A DNA stretch of 64,000 nucleotides from Rhodobacteraceae bacterium HTCC2083 (GTDB lineage: Bacteria > Pseudomonadota > Alphaproteobacteria > Rhodobacterales > Rhodobacteraceae), in NCBI GenBank assembly GCA_000156115.1, contig DS995276.1, forward strand, positions 2,597,483 through 2,661,482, read 5' to 3'. The notes beneath the pieces were generated by a model. That model saw nothing but the letters and a program-made list of their open reading frames with translations, had not been told where the DNA came from and searched no databases. The translations under genes were made by a program, and so were the position numbers. This document shows, one piece after another, positions 16,700 to 26,675 of this stretch (the first letter of the stretch is position 1; every line of letters begins with the position of its first letter).

Positions 16700-16928
16700 T
16701 GACAGAAGAGGAGAGCGGGTATCACAACAACGGGACGCTAAACGATCCCAGCTAACAAGAACCATTAAGTCAGGTTTCATACAGGCACCCGCCATAATCC
16801 TCTCAACCAGATCCGGCGCGCGAGCGAGCAGACATCCCCCCAGGTGGCGCGCGCGATCGGACATTCCCGGCAACGGGACGTCGGCGGATCAAGCAGTGGC
16901 AGCAGCTTGATCCGCCTTTAATATTTTT
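16700..16928 (+). ncRNA. UpsM-like sRNA in the mraZ leader
   Basis: In Rhodobacter sphaeroides the dcw cluster has a very long 5' leader from which the abundant sRNA UpsM, about 200 bases, is released by partial termination. Here the matching place, just upstream of mraZ, ends in a strong terminator at 16883-16928 and contains structured, non-coding sequence, for example GCGGGTA and CATCCCTAATGACAG. The 5' end given is only an estimate from the known length. Sequence similarity to UpsM itself was not tested; the call rests on position and architecture. Confidence 0.6.
16883..16928 (+). terminator. Strong terminator/attenuator between leader and mraZ
   Basis: A perfect 12-pair stem, GGCGGATCAAGC (16883-16894) with GCTTGATCCGCC (16905-16916), loop AGTGGCAGCA, then TTTAATATTTTT. 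It sits 53 bases before the mraZ start, so read-through must occur for the dcw genes to be expressed from an upstream promoter. Confidence 0.9.
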
Positions 16929-16981
16929 AGGCCTTAGTTTTTGGGCAAGGTTTCGGGGGCAGGGCAAAGGGACGAGTTGGC

Positions 16982-17497
16982 GTGTCACGCAGATTCAGAG
17001 GCGAAAGCCACCATAAGGTGGATACAAAGGGGCGGGTCTCTATCCCAGCCGCTTTTCGTCGTGTAATCGAAGCGGCAGATCCCAATTGGACCGATGGTCT
17101 TCCTCCTGAATTGGTCATTGTGTATGGCGATCACCGTCGCAATTACCTTGAGTGTTACACCATGGAAGCGATCGAGGAGGTGGACGCCAAGATCGACGCT
17201 CTCCCACGTGGATCTATGCAGCGTAAAATGCTTCAGCGTCTCTTCCATGGCCAATCTTTTCCCACAACGATTGACGAGACTGGTCGCTTGGTTCTTCCCG
17301 CGAAGTTGCGTCAAAAAATCGAACTGGATAAAGAAGCCTTCTTTATTGCGGCGGGTGATACTTTCCAGATTTGGAAAACTGAGACTTACGAGGCCGACGA
17401 GTTGGCAAAAACCGAAGAGTGGCTTGAAGAGCTGCCCGACGATTTCGATCCGCTCGAGTTTCTTGATAGCGCTCCAACGTCCAGTCCTGCGGAGTGA
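16982..17497 (+). CDS. mraZ: Division/cell wall cluster transcriptional repressor MraZ
   Basis: A 171-residue protein with two SpoVT-AbrB-like DNA-binding halves, each with the DxxGR signature: HHKVDTKGRVSIPAAFRR near the start and IDETGRLVLPAKLRQK about residue 95. MraZ forms a ring that binds TGGGN repeats and represses the dcw genes. The start is GTG, with a weak ribosome site, which fits a low-level regulator. The C-terminal acidic tail (EEWLEELPDDFDPLEF) is longer than in enterobacteria. It is the first gene of an unbroken rightward run to murD; rsmH follows after three bases. Confidence 0.95.
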   Translation: MSRRFRGESHHKVDTKGRVSIPAAFRRVIEAADPNWTDGLPPELVIVYGDHRRNYLECYTMEAIEEVDAKIDALPRGSMQRKMLQRLFHGQSFPTTIDETGRLVLPAKLRQKIELDKEAFFIAAGDTFQIWKTETYEADELAKTEEWLEELPDDFDPLEFLDSAPTSSPAE

Positions 17498-17500
17498 TCC

Positions 17501-18484
17501 ATGACGCAGGCTGCCATTTCTGCCCCTCACATTCCGGTTCTTTTAGGGCCTATCTTAAAAGCGGCTGACCCTATATCTGGCGGTTGGTTGGATGGCACAT
17601 TCGGGGCAGGTGGCTATACGCGCGCACTTTTGGATGCGGGTGCGGATAGCGTCATTGCGGTAGATCGTGATCCATTAGCCTTTGAAATGGCGCAGCCTTG
17701 GGCTGATCAATACGGTGCGCGCTTGATACAGCAACGGGGCGTGTTTTCCGACATGGCCGAGTTCGCTCAGGATTTGGACGGTGTCGTCCTCGACCTTGGG
17801 GTCTCCTCGATGCAACTTGATCGGGCGGAGCGTGGCTTTTCCTTCATGCGGGACGGTCCTTTGGACATGCGCATGGGTCAAGAAGGGCAAAGTGCGGCTG
17901 ACATCGTTAACGATTATGACGCTGAAGAAATTGCTGAAATCCTTTATAATTATGGTGAAGAACGCGCCTCTCGCCGCATTGCGCGCGCGATTGTTGAGCT
18001 TCGCGCAGAGACACCTATTACCACGACTTTGCAGCTTGCAGGGTTGATCGAGAAATGTCTGCCCCGCAAGAAACCGGGGCAAAGCCATCCCGCGACACGC
18101 AGTTTCCAAGCACTGCGCATTGCGGTGAATGATGAGTACGGCGAGCTTTATCGCGGCCTTATGGCTGCGGAACGCGCTCTTGCGCCAGGTGGTTTGCTGG
18201 CCATCGTGACCTTCCATTCCGTGGAAGACCGCATGGCGAAACGTTTCTTGCAATCGCGCGCGGGGACAACGGGTAATGCCAACCGTTTTGCGCCCCAACT
18301 TGATGTCGAAAAGCCAGCGTTTGAATTGCTTAGTCGTAAAGCCATAACCGCGTCTGAGTTTGAATTAGAAAACAACGTGCGCGCACGTTCCGCGAAGCTG
18401 CGTCTCGCACGCCGCACCGATGCGCATGCGGGTGATATCGCGCCGAAAACGCTTGGCATGCCAATGTTACGAAGGGATCGTTAA
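17501..18484 (+). CDS. rsmH: 16S rRNA (cytosine1402-N4)-methyltransferase
   Basis: A 327-residue SAM-dependent methylase that modifies C1402 in the ribosomal P site. Diagnostic parts are HIPVLL at the start, the SAM loop [14 protein letters not shown], the acidic VDRDP strand, [11 protein letters not shown], and the C-terminal [18 protein letters not shown]-like stretch (here [18 protein letters not shown]) and VTFHSVEDR. The length is normal. The stop of rsmH and the ATG of ftsL are adjacent, so the genes are translationally close. Its role in ribosome fidelity is independent of cell wall synthesis, but it is a fixed member of the dcw cluster. Confidence 0.97.
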   Translation: MTQAAISAPHIPVLLGPILKAADPISGGWLDGTFGAGGYTRALLDAGADSVIAVDRDPLAFEMAQPWADQYGARLIQQRGVFSDMAEFAQDLDGVVLDLGVSSMQLDRAERGFSFMRDGPLDMRMGQEGQSAADIVNDYDAEEIAEILYNYGEERASRRIARAIVELRAETPITTTLQLAGLIEKCLPRKKPGQSHPATRSFQALRIAVNDEYGELYRGLMAAERALAPGGLLAIVTFHSVEDRMAKRFLQSRAGTTGNANRFAPQLDVEKPAFELLSRKAITASEFELENNVRARSAKLRLARRTDAHAGDIAPKTLGMPMLRRDR

Positions 18485-18865
18485 ATGCGTTCATTGTTAT
18501 ATATTGTGACGGCCCTTGCCGTAATTGGTCTCGCATTCTGGGCTTATCAAGAGAACTATCAAACGCAGGCGGAGGTCGCCAAAACGGAACAAATCAACCG
18601 CGAAATCGGCCAAGCGCGCGCGCGTTTGACGGTATTGCGCGCGGAATGGGCTTACTTAAACCGACCTGATCGTTTGCGTGACCTTGCGGATGTGAATTTC
18701 GACCGTTTGGGCCTGTCCTCTTTGCGCCCTGATCAATTTGGCAAGGTCGATCAAGTTGCTTTCCCCCGCCCGCCAGAGCCTGAGTTGGTTATCACCAATC
18801 CAGTTGACGTCTCTGGCATGAACGGTGGCGAAGACGTGACGCGCGGCGACGGTGTCTTCCCATGA
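18485..18865 (+). CDS. ftsL: Cell division protein FtsL
   Basis: A 126-residue bitopic protein. A short cytoplasmic start is followed by one membrane helix (about 3-20, LLYIVTALAVIGLAFWAY) and a helical coiled region (KTEQINREIGQARARLTVLR) with the family motif LNRPDRL. FtsL joins FtsB and FtsQ and activates the FtsW/FtsI synthase at the septum. Sequence identity in this family is low, so the call rests on topology, size and its place between rsmH and ftsI. Its end overlaps the ftsI start by four bases (ATGA). Confidence 0.9.
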   Translation: MRSLLYIVTALAVIGLAFWAYQENYQTQAEVAKTEQINREIGQARARLTVLRAEWAYLNRPDRLRDLADVNFDRLGLSSLRPDQFGKVDQVAFPRPPEPELVITNPVDVSGMNGGEDVTRGDGVFP

Positions 18866-20646
18866 TACGCACGCCGCTTCGCCCCCTTGCACGAATTCTG
18901 GAAGCGCGTGCCAGTGGTGAAAATCCCGACGCGATCGAGCGTGAAAACCTGCGGATTCGCCACGAACAGATGCGCGACAAAGCTCGCACGCGCGCCGAAG
19001 GACGTTTATTGATCCTCTCGGTGATATTCTTTTGCGCGTTTGGCGTCATTGGTGCACGAATGGGCGTGTTGGCCGCGACGGAACCGAGCGAGCCACGCGC
19101 GGCGGCAGCGGGCAGCATCATACAAGCGCAACGCGCTGATATTACAGACCGACATGGTCGTATTCTTGCGACGAACTTTGAAACCCACGCGCTTTATGCG
19201 CAGCCTTTGCAGATGGTTGACAAAGAGCGTGTTGCGGCTGAATTGGCGGCTATCTTTCCTGATTTGAAGCAGGAGAAACTGCTGAAGGATTTTACGGGTA
19301 AGCGTAAGTTCTTGTGGATCAAAAAGAAACTTAGTCCTGAGCAAAAACAAGCGGTGCATAACATTGGCGATCCTGGCCTGTTGTTTGGTCCGCGCGAAAT
19401 GCGTCTTTACCCCAACGGCAAGCTTGCCGCGCATGTTATGGGTGGTGCAAGTTTCGGGCGTGAGGGCGTACATGCCGCGGAAGTCATCGGTGTTGCTGGC
19501 GTTGAAAAATACTTCGACGTTGAGTTGCGCGATCCGGCTCGAAGTGGCGCACCCCTCGCTTTGTCACTTGATCTTACGGTGCAAGCTGCAGCAGAGCGTG
19601 TGCTTTATGGTGGTATGAAGCTGATGAACGCCAAAGGTGCTGCGTCGGTTTTGATGGATGTGCACACGGGCGAAATCATCTCGATTGTCAGCCTGCCTGA
19701 CTTTGACCCCAACGCGCGTCCAAGCCCACTGATTGAAGGCGATGCCTCAGACAGTCCTTTGTTCAATCGTGCCGTGCAGGGGGTGTATGAACTTGGTTCC
19801 GCCTACAAGATCTTCACCGCCGCGCAGGCGATGGATCTGAACCTTGTGAACCATCAAACCATGATCGACACAGGCAAGGCTTTGCGCGTCGGTGGGTTCA
19901 ATATTGGTGAGTTTAAAAAGAAGAATTACGGCGTTTTGAGTGTCGCGGACATCATTGTCAAAAGCTCGAACCGTGGCACGGGTCGTTTGGCGTTGCAGAT
20001 CGGTGTGAAACGTCAAAAAGAGTTCATGAAGCTGATGGGTTTTATGGATTACACCCCGCTTGAAATCGTTGAGGCAAAAGGTGGCAAGCCGCTTTATCCA
20101 GAGCGTTGGACAGATTTGAGCGCGGTTACGATTTCTTATGGCCACGGCATATCGAATTCGCCGCTGCATTTGGCCGCGGGCTATGCTGCGCTGGCAAATG
20201 GTGGTACCTATATCAAACCAACAATCGTCAAACGCACGGGAGCTCCGCAAGGTACACGTGTGATGCGCGAAGACACCGCGCGCTATGCGCGTCAGATGCT
20301 GCGTAAAGTGGTGACTGAAGGCACGGCAAGCTTTGGCGAAGTGCAGGGCTATGCGGTGGGCGGCAAAACCGGCACTGCCGATAAACCCAAGCCACGCGGC
20401 GGATATTATAAAGACAAGGTCATCGCGACGTTTGCGTCACTTTTCCCCGCGCACAATCCAAAATATGTGCTGGTCGTGACCTTGGATGAGCCGAGCGAAA
20501 CATCTGGCAAAAAACCGCGCAGAACTGCAGGATGGACCGCTGTTCCGGTCGCCGCTGAGATGATTGGCCGCGTCGCTCCGCTTTTGGGGTTAAGACCAGA
20601 GATTGAACCGGGTGAATTGGCTGGTATAACGCTTACATCGAATTAA
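18862..20646 (+). CDS. ftsI: Penicillin-binding protein 3, septal transpeptidase FtsI
   Basis: A 594-residue class B PBP that cross-links septal peptidoglycan. It has a basic cytoplasmic tail, one membrane helix (about 49-71), the pedestal domain starting with RADITDRHGRILA, and the transpeptidase domain. The active-site motifs are S313-AYK (SxxK), SSNRG (SxN) and KTGTA (KTG). The residue before the nucleophile is Gly, as usual (ELGSAYK). The family length is normal. It overlaps ftsL by four bases and partners FtsW, which is not in this window. Confidence 0.96.
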   Translation: MIRTPLRPLARILEARASGENPDAIERENLRIRHEQMRDKARTRAEGRLLILSVIFFCAFGVIGARMGVLAATEPSEPRAAAAGSIIQAQRADITDRHGRILATNFETHALYAQPLQMVDKERVAAELAAIFPDLKQEKLLKDFTGKRKFLWIKKKLSPEQKQAVHNIGDPGLLFGPREMRLYPNGKLAAHVMGGASFGREGVHAAEVIGVAGVEKYFDVELRDPARSGAPLALSLDLTVQAAAERVLYGGMKLMNAKGAASVLMDVHTGEIISIVSLPDFDPNARPSPLIEGDASDSPLFNRAVQGVYELGSAYKIFTAAQAMDLNLVNHQTMIDTGKALRVGGFNIGEFKKKNYGVLSVADIIVKSSNRGTGRLALQIGVKRQKEFMKLMGFMDYTPLEIVEAKGGKPLYPERWTDLSAVTISYGHGISNSPLHLAAGYAALANGGTYIKPTIVKRTGAPQGTRVMREDTARYARQMLRKVVTEGTASFGEVQGYAVGGKTGTADKPKPRGGYYKDKVIATFASLFPAHNPKYVLVVTLDEPSETSGKKPRRTAGWTAVPVAAEMIGRVAPLLGLRPEIEPGELAGITLTSN

Positions 20647-20688
20647 GGGGTGCGCATACGCGTGAACCGCAAGATGTAGGGGTAGCCC

Positions 20689-22170
20689 ATGGCAGCATCA
20701 GTGACTTTGCAACAGCTCGGTTTGACCGCGGCGGAGGGGCGTAATCCCGCCATCACGGGTATTGCGGTGGATAGCCGTGAAGTGCAGGCAGGCTTCTTGT
20801 TTGCGGCCTTGCCTGGCTCCAAAGTACATGGTGGTGAGTTCATTCAATACGCTTTGCGCATGGACGCGGGCGCGATCCTCACGGATGCGGTCGGTGCCGA
20901 AATCGCAGCGGATGAGCTTGCTAATTCCGATGCTGCCATCATTGTCACCGACGATCCGCGCAGCGCTTTGGCCTTTGCGTCGGCGCTTTATTTTGGTGCG
21001 CAGCCACAGATTATGACGGCTGTGACAGGCACCAACGGCAAAACGTCGGTGAGCACATTTGTGCGCCAAATTTGGAACCTTCTGGATCTTGAGGCAGTGA
21101 ACCTTGGCACCACGGGTGTCGAGGGAAGTCTGCATCTCCCGCTCGCGCACACAACACCGGAACCGATAACACTACATCGCACGCTTGCGACCTTGGTTCA
21201 CGAAGGGATTTCGCATGCGGCAATGGAAGCCTCGTCCCACGGGTTGGATCAACGTCGTCTTGATGGTGTGAACCTCGCTGCTGCTGGCTTTACCAACTTC
21301 ACTCAGGACCACCTTGATTATCACGGCACATTTGAGGCGTATTTCGACGCGAAAATGGGCTTGTTTACGCGGGTCTTGCAAGATGATGGCGTGGCTGTCG
21401 TCAATCTTGACGATCCCAAAGGGGCAGAGGTGGCGATGATCGCTCAAGCCCATGGGCACGAGTTGATCGGCGTGGGTCGGGACCCCGAAGCAGACCTGTG
21501 TTTACTGGGGCAACGCTATGATGGCACGGGGCAGTATCTATTGTTCAAATGGCATGATCGACCTTTCCAAGCGCGGCTCAATTTGATTGGTGGTTTTCAG
21601 GCAGAGAATGTTTTGCTCGCCGCTGGTCTCGTTATTGCGTGCGGTGAAGACCCTGCGCGGGTGTTTGACACGCTGGGTGATCTCGAAACGGTGCATGGTC
21701 GTATGCAATTGGCCGCGACGCGCACCAATGGCGCTGCGGTTTTCGTGGATTACGCGCATACGCCAGACGCCGTCGAAACCGCGCTGAAAGCAATGCGCCC
21801 GCATGTGATGGGGCGGCTTGTCGCCTTGATCGGCGCGGGTGGGGATCGTGATAGGGGCAAACGTCCCTTAATGGGACAAGCGGCCACCGAAAATGCCGAT
21901 CTGGTGTTTGTGACGGATGACAATCCGCGCTCTGAGGACCCCGCGTTAATTCGGGCTGCCGTGATGGGCGGCGCACCAGAGGCAATCGAGGTTGCAGATC
22001 GCGCCGAAGCCATTTTGCGCGCGGTTGACGCACTCGGGCCAGGTGATGCGTTGTTGATCGCGGGGAAAGGCCATGAGACGGGGCAAACCGTCGGCGACAC
22101 AGTGTTTCCGTTTGATGATTGTGAACAGGCCAGCGTTGCGGTTGCCGCTTTAGAGGGAGATCGCGCATGA
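20689..22170 (+). CDS. murE: UDP-MurNAc-L-Ala-D-Glu:meso-diaminopimelate ligase
   Basis: A 493-residue Mur ligase adding the third stem residue to the peptidoglycan precursor in the cytosol. The ATP loop is TGTNGKTS (about 113-120); the UDP-MurNAc contacts TTPEPITLHR and EASSHGLDQRR are typical. The motif DNPRSEDP (late third) marks meso-diaminopimelate, not lysine, as the amino acid added. The ATG at 20689 follows a 42-base gap after ftsI. The stop overlaps murF by four bases. The frame is intact and the length is normal. Confidence 0.96.
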   Translation: MAASVTLQQLGLTAAEGRNPAITGIAVDSREVQAGFLFAALPGSKVHGGEFIQYALRMDAGAILTDAVGAEIAADELANSDAAIIVTDDPRSALAFASALYFGAQPQIMTAVTGTNGKTSVSTFVRQIWNLLDLEAVNLGTTGVEGSLHLPLAHTTPEPITLHRTLATLVHEGISHAAMEASSHGLDQRRLDGVNLAAAGFTNFTQDHLDYHGTFEAYFDAKMGLFTRVLQDDGVAVVNLDDPKGAEVAMIAQAHGHELIGVGRDPEADLCLLGQRYDGTGQYLLFKWHDRPFQARLNLIGGFQAENVLLAAGLVIACGEDPARVFDTLGDLETVHGRMQLAATRTNGAAVFVDYAHTPDAVETALKAMRPHVMGRLVALIGAGGDRDRGKRPLMGQAATENADLVFVTDDNPRSEDPALIRAAVMGGAPEAIEVADRAEAILRAVDALGPGDALLIAGKGHETGQTVGDTVFPFDDCEQASVAVAALEGDRA

Positions 22171-23624
22171 CACTTTGGATAGCCCCAGACGCGGCGAAAG
22201 CCACGGGTGGCAAGGCGGTCGGCGACTGGTCGGTGAGTGGCATTTCCATCGACACACGCAGCATCGAGGTGGGCGATTTATTCGTTGCTTTGAAAGCCGC
22301 GCGCGACGGACATGAATTCGTGGCGCAAGCGCTGGCCAAAGGGGCAGGGGCTGCCTTGGTTACCCATGTGCCGGAGGGAGTGGCGAAGGATGCGCCTTTG
22401 CTGGTGGTCGAGGATGTGTTGAGTGCACTCGAAGATCTGGGCCGCGCAGGTCGCGCCCGCACAGAGGCACGCGTCGTGGCGATCACAGGCTCTGTCGGAA
22501 AGACATCCACCAAAGAAATGCTGCGCGATGTTCTGTCAGCGCAAGGGCGCACGCATGCCTCCGTGGCGAGCTACAACAACCATTGGGGCGTGCCTTTGAC
22601 CTTGGCGCGTATGCCGCAAGACACTGAATTCGCGGTGATCGAGATTGGCATGAACCACCCTGGTGAAATCGCGCCTTTGGCCAAGATGGCGCGTCCGCAT
22701 GTGAGCTTAATCACTACAGTCGCCGCTGCGCACCTTGAAGCGTTCGACAACATCGACGGCATTGCCGCTGAAAAAGCTGCCATCATGAACGGTTTGGAGC
22801 CTGACGGGGTTGCGATTCTCAACGCCGATATCGAGACCGCGCATGTCTTGAAATCTAAGGCTGAGGCTATGCACATAAACGCAGTTTGGTTTGGCGCATC
22901 GGCGGATGAATACTGCCTGGAAACATGCGTGTTACGCGGTAACACCACAGTCGTCGAAGCCAATATTCTGGGCACACCGCTGTTGTTCAAAATACAAAGC
23001 GCGGGACAGCATTTTGCGATGAACGGGTTGGGGGCTTTGGCGAGTGCTGAAGCGCTTGGCGCTGACCTCGCGCTCGCGGCGCAATCTATCGCGAAGTGGG
23101 TGCCTTTTACGGGACGCGGCGCACGTGAAGTGATCGCGCTTGACCCTGCAGACAGCCGCATGACCCTCGAGCTGATTGATGACGCCTATAACGCAAATCC
23201 AACCTCGCTGAGCGCGGCTTTGGATGTGCTCGCCGCAGCTGAGGTGACCCATGATATCGGGCGCGTTTCTAAGGGACGGCGCATTGCATACTTGGGGGAT
23301 ATGAAAGAGTTGGGCGACGATGAAAACGCGATGCACGAAGCCGTCGCACGGCTTTCCTGTATTGAGCATTTGGATATGATCCACTGCGTCGGGCCTTTGA
23401 TGCGCGGTTGCTATGAGGCTTTGCCCGACGCTAAGCGCGGCCACTGGTTTGAGACGAGCGCTGAGATGGCATCCACAGTGGGGCGCGATCTTGATGCAGG
23501 CGATGTGGTGTTGGCAAAAGGGTCTTTGTCGATGGGATTGGCCCGCGTAGTAGACGCTGTTCGCAAATTGGGCCATACGGCCAAGAAAGACGCTATGACT
23601 GCGCGTGAAAAGGACGATTTTTAA
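22167..23624 (+). CDS. murF: UDP-MurNAc-tripeptide:D-Ala-D-Ala ligase
   Basis: A 485-residue ligase that adds D-Ala-D-Ala, the last cytosolic step before the lipid carrier. It has the N-terminal domain [19 protein letters not shown], the ATP loop [28 protein letters not shown] and [13 protein letters not shown], and the C-terminal [15 protein letters not shown] with the family Asn. The start overlaps murE (ATGA), and the stop overlaps the mraY start as TAATG. The length fits the alphaproteobacterial family. Confidence 0.96.
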   Translation: MTLWIAPDAAKATGGKAVGDWSVSGISIDTRSIEVGDLFVALKAARDGHEFVAQALAKGAGAALVTHVPEGVAKDAPLLVVEDVLSALEDLGRAGRARTEARVVAITGSVGKTSTKEMLRDVLSAQGRTHASVASYNNHWGVPLTLARMPQDTEFAVIEIGMNHPGEIAPLAKMARPHVSLITTVAAAHLEAFDNIDGIAAEKAAIMNGLEPDGVAILNADIETAHVLKSKAEAMHINAVWFGASADEYCLETCVLRGNTTVVEANILGTPLLFKIQSAGQHFAMNGLGALASAEALGADLALAAQSIAKWVPFTGRGAREVIALDPADSRMTLELIDDAYNANPTSLSAALDVLAAAEVTHDIGRVSKGRRIAYLGDMKELGDDENAMHEAVARLSCIEHLDMIHCVGPLMRGCYEALPDAKRGHWFETSAEMASTVGRDLDAGDVVLAKGSLSMGLARVVDAVRKLGHTAKKDAMTAREKDDF

Positions 23625-24706
23625 TGTTGTATTGGTTAACAGCCCTCTCTGATGGAGGCGATTTTTTCAACCTCTTTCGCTACATCACCTTTCGCGCGGG
23701 CGGTGCGTTTTTGACGGCGCTTATTTTCGGATTTGTGTTTGGCAAACCTTTAATCAATGTGTTGCGCCGCCGTCAAGGCAAGGGCCAACCGATCCGCGAT
23801 GATGGTCCCGAAGGGCATTTCTTGAAGGCGGGCACGCCCACGATGGGCGGGCTTTTGATTGTGGGGGCTTTGCTAACATCGACGCTGTTGTGGGCACGTT
23901 TGGATAATCCGTTCGTTCTTATTTGTCTTTTTGTTACAATGTCTTATGGTGCTATCGGGTTCGCAGATGACTACGCGAAAGTGTCAAGGCAAACCACCGC
24001 TGGCGTTTCTGGCAAGATCCGTTTGCTGCTTGGCTTTGCCATCGCCGCGATCGCGGGGTTTTGGGCGGCGCAGTATCATCCAGAAGGCTTGCAAAACCAA
24101 CTGGCCTTGCCGATCTTCAAAGATACACTGATCAATCTGGGCTATTTGTTTATCCCGTTCTGCGTGATTGTGATCGTTGGTGCGGCCAATTCCGTTAATC
24201 TTACGGACGGTCTCGACGGTCTTGCAATCATGCCTGTGATGATTGCCTCTGGCACATTGGGCGTCATCGCCTATGCGGTTGGGCGCGTCGATTTTACGGA
24301 GTATCTCGACGTACATTACGTCCCCGGAACAGGCGAAATCTTGATCTTCACTGCAGGCATATTCGGCGGCGGTCTTGGCTTTTTGTGGTACAATGCCCCT
24401 CCCGCTGCGGTCTTCATGGGCGACACAGGGTCCTTGGCATTGGGTGGCGCTTTGGGGGCCATCGCGGTGTCGACCAAGCACGAATTGGTACTGGCGATTG
24501 TGGGTGGCTTGTTCGTGGTCGAAGCGCTCTCGGTGATTATCCAAGTGCTCTACTTCAAACGGACTGGCAAACGTGTGTTCCTGATGGCGCCAATTCATCA
24601 TCATTATGAGAAAAAGGGTTGGGCCGAGCCACAGATCGTGATCCGCTTCTGGATTATTTCGTTGATCTTGGCGATGATAGGTTTAGCAACCTTGAAGGTA
24701 CGGTAA
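23624..24706 (+). CDS. mraY: Phospho-MurNAc-pentapeptide transferase MraY
   Basis: A 360-residue integral membrane enzyme with about ten helices that links phospho-MurNAc-pentapeptide to undecaprenyl phosphate, making lipid I. Catalytic and binding motifs are FADDYAK (double Asp near 120), [13 protein letters not shown] and [15 protein letters not shown], and the histidine motif [13 protein letters not shown]. It begins in the murF stop codon. It is followed by a 177-base gap with a hairpin, the only real break in this part of the cluster. Confidence 0.97.
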   Translation: MLYWLTALSDGGDFFNLFRYITFRAGGAFLTALIFGFVFGKPLINVLRRRQGKGQPIRDDGPEGHFLKAGTPTMGGLLIVGALLTSTLLWARLDNPFVLICLFVTMSYGAIGFADDYAKVSRQTTAGVSGKIRLLLGFAIAAIAGFWAAQYHPEGLQNQLALPIFKDTLINLGYLFIPFCVIVIVGAANSVNLTDGLDGLAIMPVMIASGTLGVIAYAVGRVDFTEYLDVHYVPGTGEILIFTAGIFGGGLGFLWYNAPPAAVFMGDTGSLALGGALGAIAVSTKHELVLAIVGGLFVVEALSVIIQVLYFKRTGKRVFLMAPIHHHYEKKGWAEPQIVIRFWIISLILAMIGLATLKVR

Positions 24707-24714
24707 CGATTTTG

Positions 24715-24746
24715 GTTGCCTTGTGTGCTGCAGTACACGAGGCAAC
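24715..24746 (+). other. Hairpin in the mraY-murD gap
   Basis: GTTGCCT (24715-24721) pairs with AGGCAAC (24740-24746), continued inward by TGTGT with ACACG. No T run follows, so it is more likely an mRNA-stability or processing element than a terminator. The rest of the 24707-24883 gap shows no gene; GGGAGG before murD is its ribosome site. Confidence 0.5.
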
Positions 24747-24883
24747 TTCACCATCTCAGATTGTTTTGAAAGAAGGTTTCCAAAGATCTTCTAGAGTGCT
24801 TTGTCTCGCAGTATTGGACGGTGTAAGCCTTCCCAAACGGAGCTATTTCATCTAGCCAGATCGTAAGAATTGGGAGGCTAATC

Positions 24884-26284
24884 ATGATTCCAGTGCAAGG
24901 TTATAAAGGCGCACGCGTGGGTGTGCTGGGGCTCGGACGGTCCGGCTTATGCGCCGCGCGTGCTTTGCACGCGGGTGGCGCGATCCCAATCTGTTGGGAT
25001 GATAATGAAGCAGCCCGTGCAATCGCAGAAGGCGAGGGCTTTGAAACGGCGAAGCTCACTGGTCAAACGCTTGCCAATCTCGCGCTGCTCATCACATCGC
25101 CCGGGATTCCACATCTCTACCCGACGCCTAATCCTGTGATCAAAGAGGCACTGCAAATGGGCGTGCCTGTGGATAATGATATATCGCTCTTCTTCCGCTC
25201 TTTCGCGACCTCTGAATGGGACAACCTCGACGTCACCCCACGTGTGGTTGCTGTGACCGGATCCAACGGAAAATCCACGACATCGGCTTTGATCCATCAT
25301 GTATTAGAGCACGCGAATAGACCCACACAATTGGCAGGCAATATCGGGCGCGGTGTGCTCGACATTGATCCCGCGATAGACGGTGAGGTCGTGGTCCTTG
25401 AACTCTCGTCCTATCAAACCGACCTCGCGCGTGCTTTAACGCCTGACGTTGCGGTCTTCACCAACCTTTCGCCGGACCACTTGGATCGCCATCAGGGCAT
25501 GGGCGGCTATTTCGCAGCTAAACGACGTTTGTTCGCCGAAGGTGGACCAGAGCGCGCTATCATCGGCATCGACGAGGATGAGGGACTGTACTTGGCCGGA
25601 CAAATGGCCGAGGGACCACAGGATGATCGGGTGATCCGCATTTCTGTTGAGCGCAAACTGACCGACTTTGGCTGGGCTGTGTTCGCGAATAAGGGCTTCT
25701 TGTCGGAGTATCGCAAGGGGCGTCAAATCGGCTCGATCGATCTGCGCGCCATCAAAGGCCTGCCGGGCGCGCACAACCATCAAAACGCGTGCTGCGCTTA
25801 TGCGGTGTGTCGCACCTTGGGGCTGGCCCCGCGCGTGATTGAGGCGGGGTTTGCCTCCTATCCGGGCTTGCCGCATCGCTCACAAATTGTCGCGGATGTG
25901 GATGGAGTCACTTACGTGAACGATAGCAAAGCGACCAATGTGGATAGCGCGGCGAAGGCCTTGGGCGCGTTCAAAAAGATCCGCTGGATCTGCGGTGGAT
26001 TGGAAAAAGAAGGCGGCGTTGAGGCTTTGGCGAACGCGGCGGACGAAGTGCTGAAAGCCTATGTGATCGGGCGCGAAGCCTCCAGATTTGCGATGCAATT
26101 GGCAGGGGTTAAGACGGAGGTCTGTACCTCGATGGAGGAAGCCGTGGCGCGCGCGATGGAAGATTCGAGCGAGGGCGAAACGGTGTTGCTGGCCCCTGCG
26201 GCGGCGAGTTTTGATCAGTATGATAGTTTCGAGAAACGCGGTGAGCATTTCGCACAGTTGGTGCTGGGTGAATTGGCCAAATGA
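24884..26284 (+). CDS. murD: UDP-MurNAc-L-alanine:D-glutamate ligase
   Basis: A 466-residue cytosolic Mur ligase that adds D-glutamate. It shows the N-terminal dinucleotide-like fold [27 protein letters not shown], the ATP loop [34 protein letters not shown], and the C-terminal [17 protein letters not shown] and [15 protein letters not shown]. The ribosome site is GGGAGG, nine bases ahead. It is the last dcw gene in this window; ftsW, murG and murC do not follow, unlike the usual order. Confidence 0.97.
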   Translation: MIPVQGYKGARVGVLGLGRSGLCAARALHAGGAIPICWDDNEAARAIAEGEGFETAKLTGQTLANLALLITSPGIPHLYPTPNPVIKEALQMGVPVDNDISLFFRSFATSEWDNLDVTPRVVAVTGSNGKSTTSALIHHVLEHANRPTQLAGNIGRGVLDIDPAIDGEVVVLELSSYQTDLARALTPDVAVFTNLSPDHLDRHQGMGGYFAAKRRLFAEGGPERAIIGIDEDEGLYLAGQMAEGPQDDRVIRISVERKLTDFGWAVFANKGFLSEYRKGRQIGSIDLRAIKGLPGAHNHQNACCAYAVCRTLGLAPRVIEAGFASYPGLPHRSQIVADVDGVTYVNDSKATNVDSAAKALGAFKKIRWICGGLEKEGGVEALANAADEVLKAYVIGREASRFAMQLAGVKTEVCTSMEEAVARAMEDSSEGETVLLAPAAASFDQYDSFEKRGEHFAQLVLGELAK

Positions 26285-26309
26285 AACACACCCAATTGAG
26301 GACTAAGAC

Positions 26310-26639
26310 ATGATCCAACCGACGCTTTCCTTCAAAGAAAACCTGCAGCTTTTGCCATCAATCGACACGCTCGCGCGCATCGAGCTTATCGGTACTACTG
26401 GCGATGTGATGGCGAGCATCGAAAACCAGCCGGGCAAACAGGGCTCACTGGTGGTTTATCAATATCTTTCCCAAGAATTCGGAAAGATTAACACGGAGGC
26501 TGCACAGCACGGTCTGGAAGTTTTTGCGGAACACACGGCAGATGCCAAAGCACGTCCCGGCGCGCATCCAAATATCGATCAATTGCTGGGCATTCTCAAT
26601 GGGGCTGAGACGCTTCAAGTGCGTTTGATTCCTGCCTAA
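26310..26639 (+). CDS. DUF2322 family protein
   Basis: A 109-residue soluble protein. The stretches IDTLARIELIGTTGDV, IENQPGKQGSLVVYQYL and the histidine-containing AEHTADAKARPGAHPNID fit the DUF2322 family of short conserved bacterial proteins with no known role. There is no signal peptide or membrane segment. It starts 25 bases after murD, with AGGAC before the ATG, so it may ride on the dcw transcript. A link to the cell wall is only positional. Confidence 0.75.
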   Translation: MIQPTLSFKENLQLLPSIDTLARIELIGTTGDVMASIENQPGKQGSLVVYQYLSQEFGKINTEAAQHGLEVFAEHTADAKARPGAHPNIDQLLGILNGAETLQVRLIPA

Positions 26640-26675
26640 TTCTGAGGGCCTTGGCGCTGTGAAATCGCTCGCAAC

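Larger units (their letters stand above)
16218..16981. other. Long leader and promoter region before the dcw cluster
   Basis: About 760 bases with no convincing gene. It holds the divergent SDR promoter, an inverted repeat AATCACACCT/AGGTGTGATT (16351-16360 and 16428-16437), a candidate MraZ box at 16502-16516, an AT-rich promoter-like stretch (16540-16680) and the UpsM-like sRNA with its terminator ending at 16928. The open frame at 16668-16910 has no protein character. Confidence 0.7.

Noticed and set aside
16668-16910. An 80-codon frame before mraZ
   Set aside because: Composition is not protein-like, it ends inside the terminator stem, and the region fits a leader RNA better.
24619-24855. 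A 78-codon frame running from the end of mraY into the gap before murD
   Set aside because: Most of it is an alternative frame of mraY and the rest has no homology signal or ribosome site.
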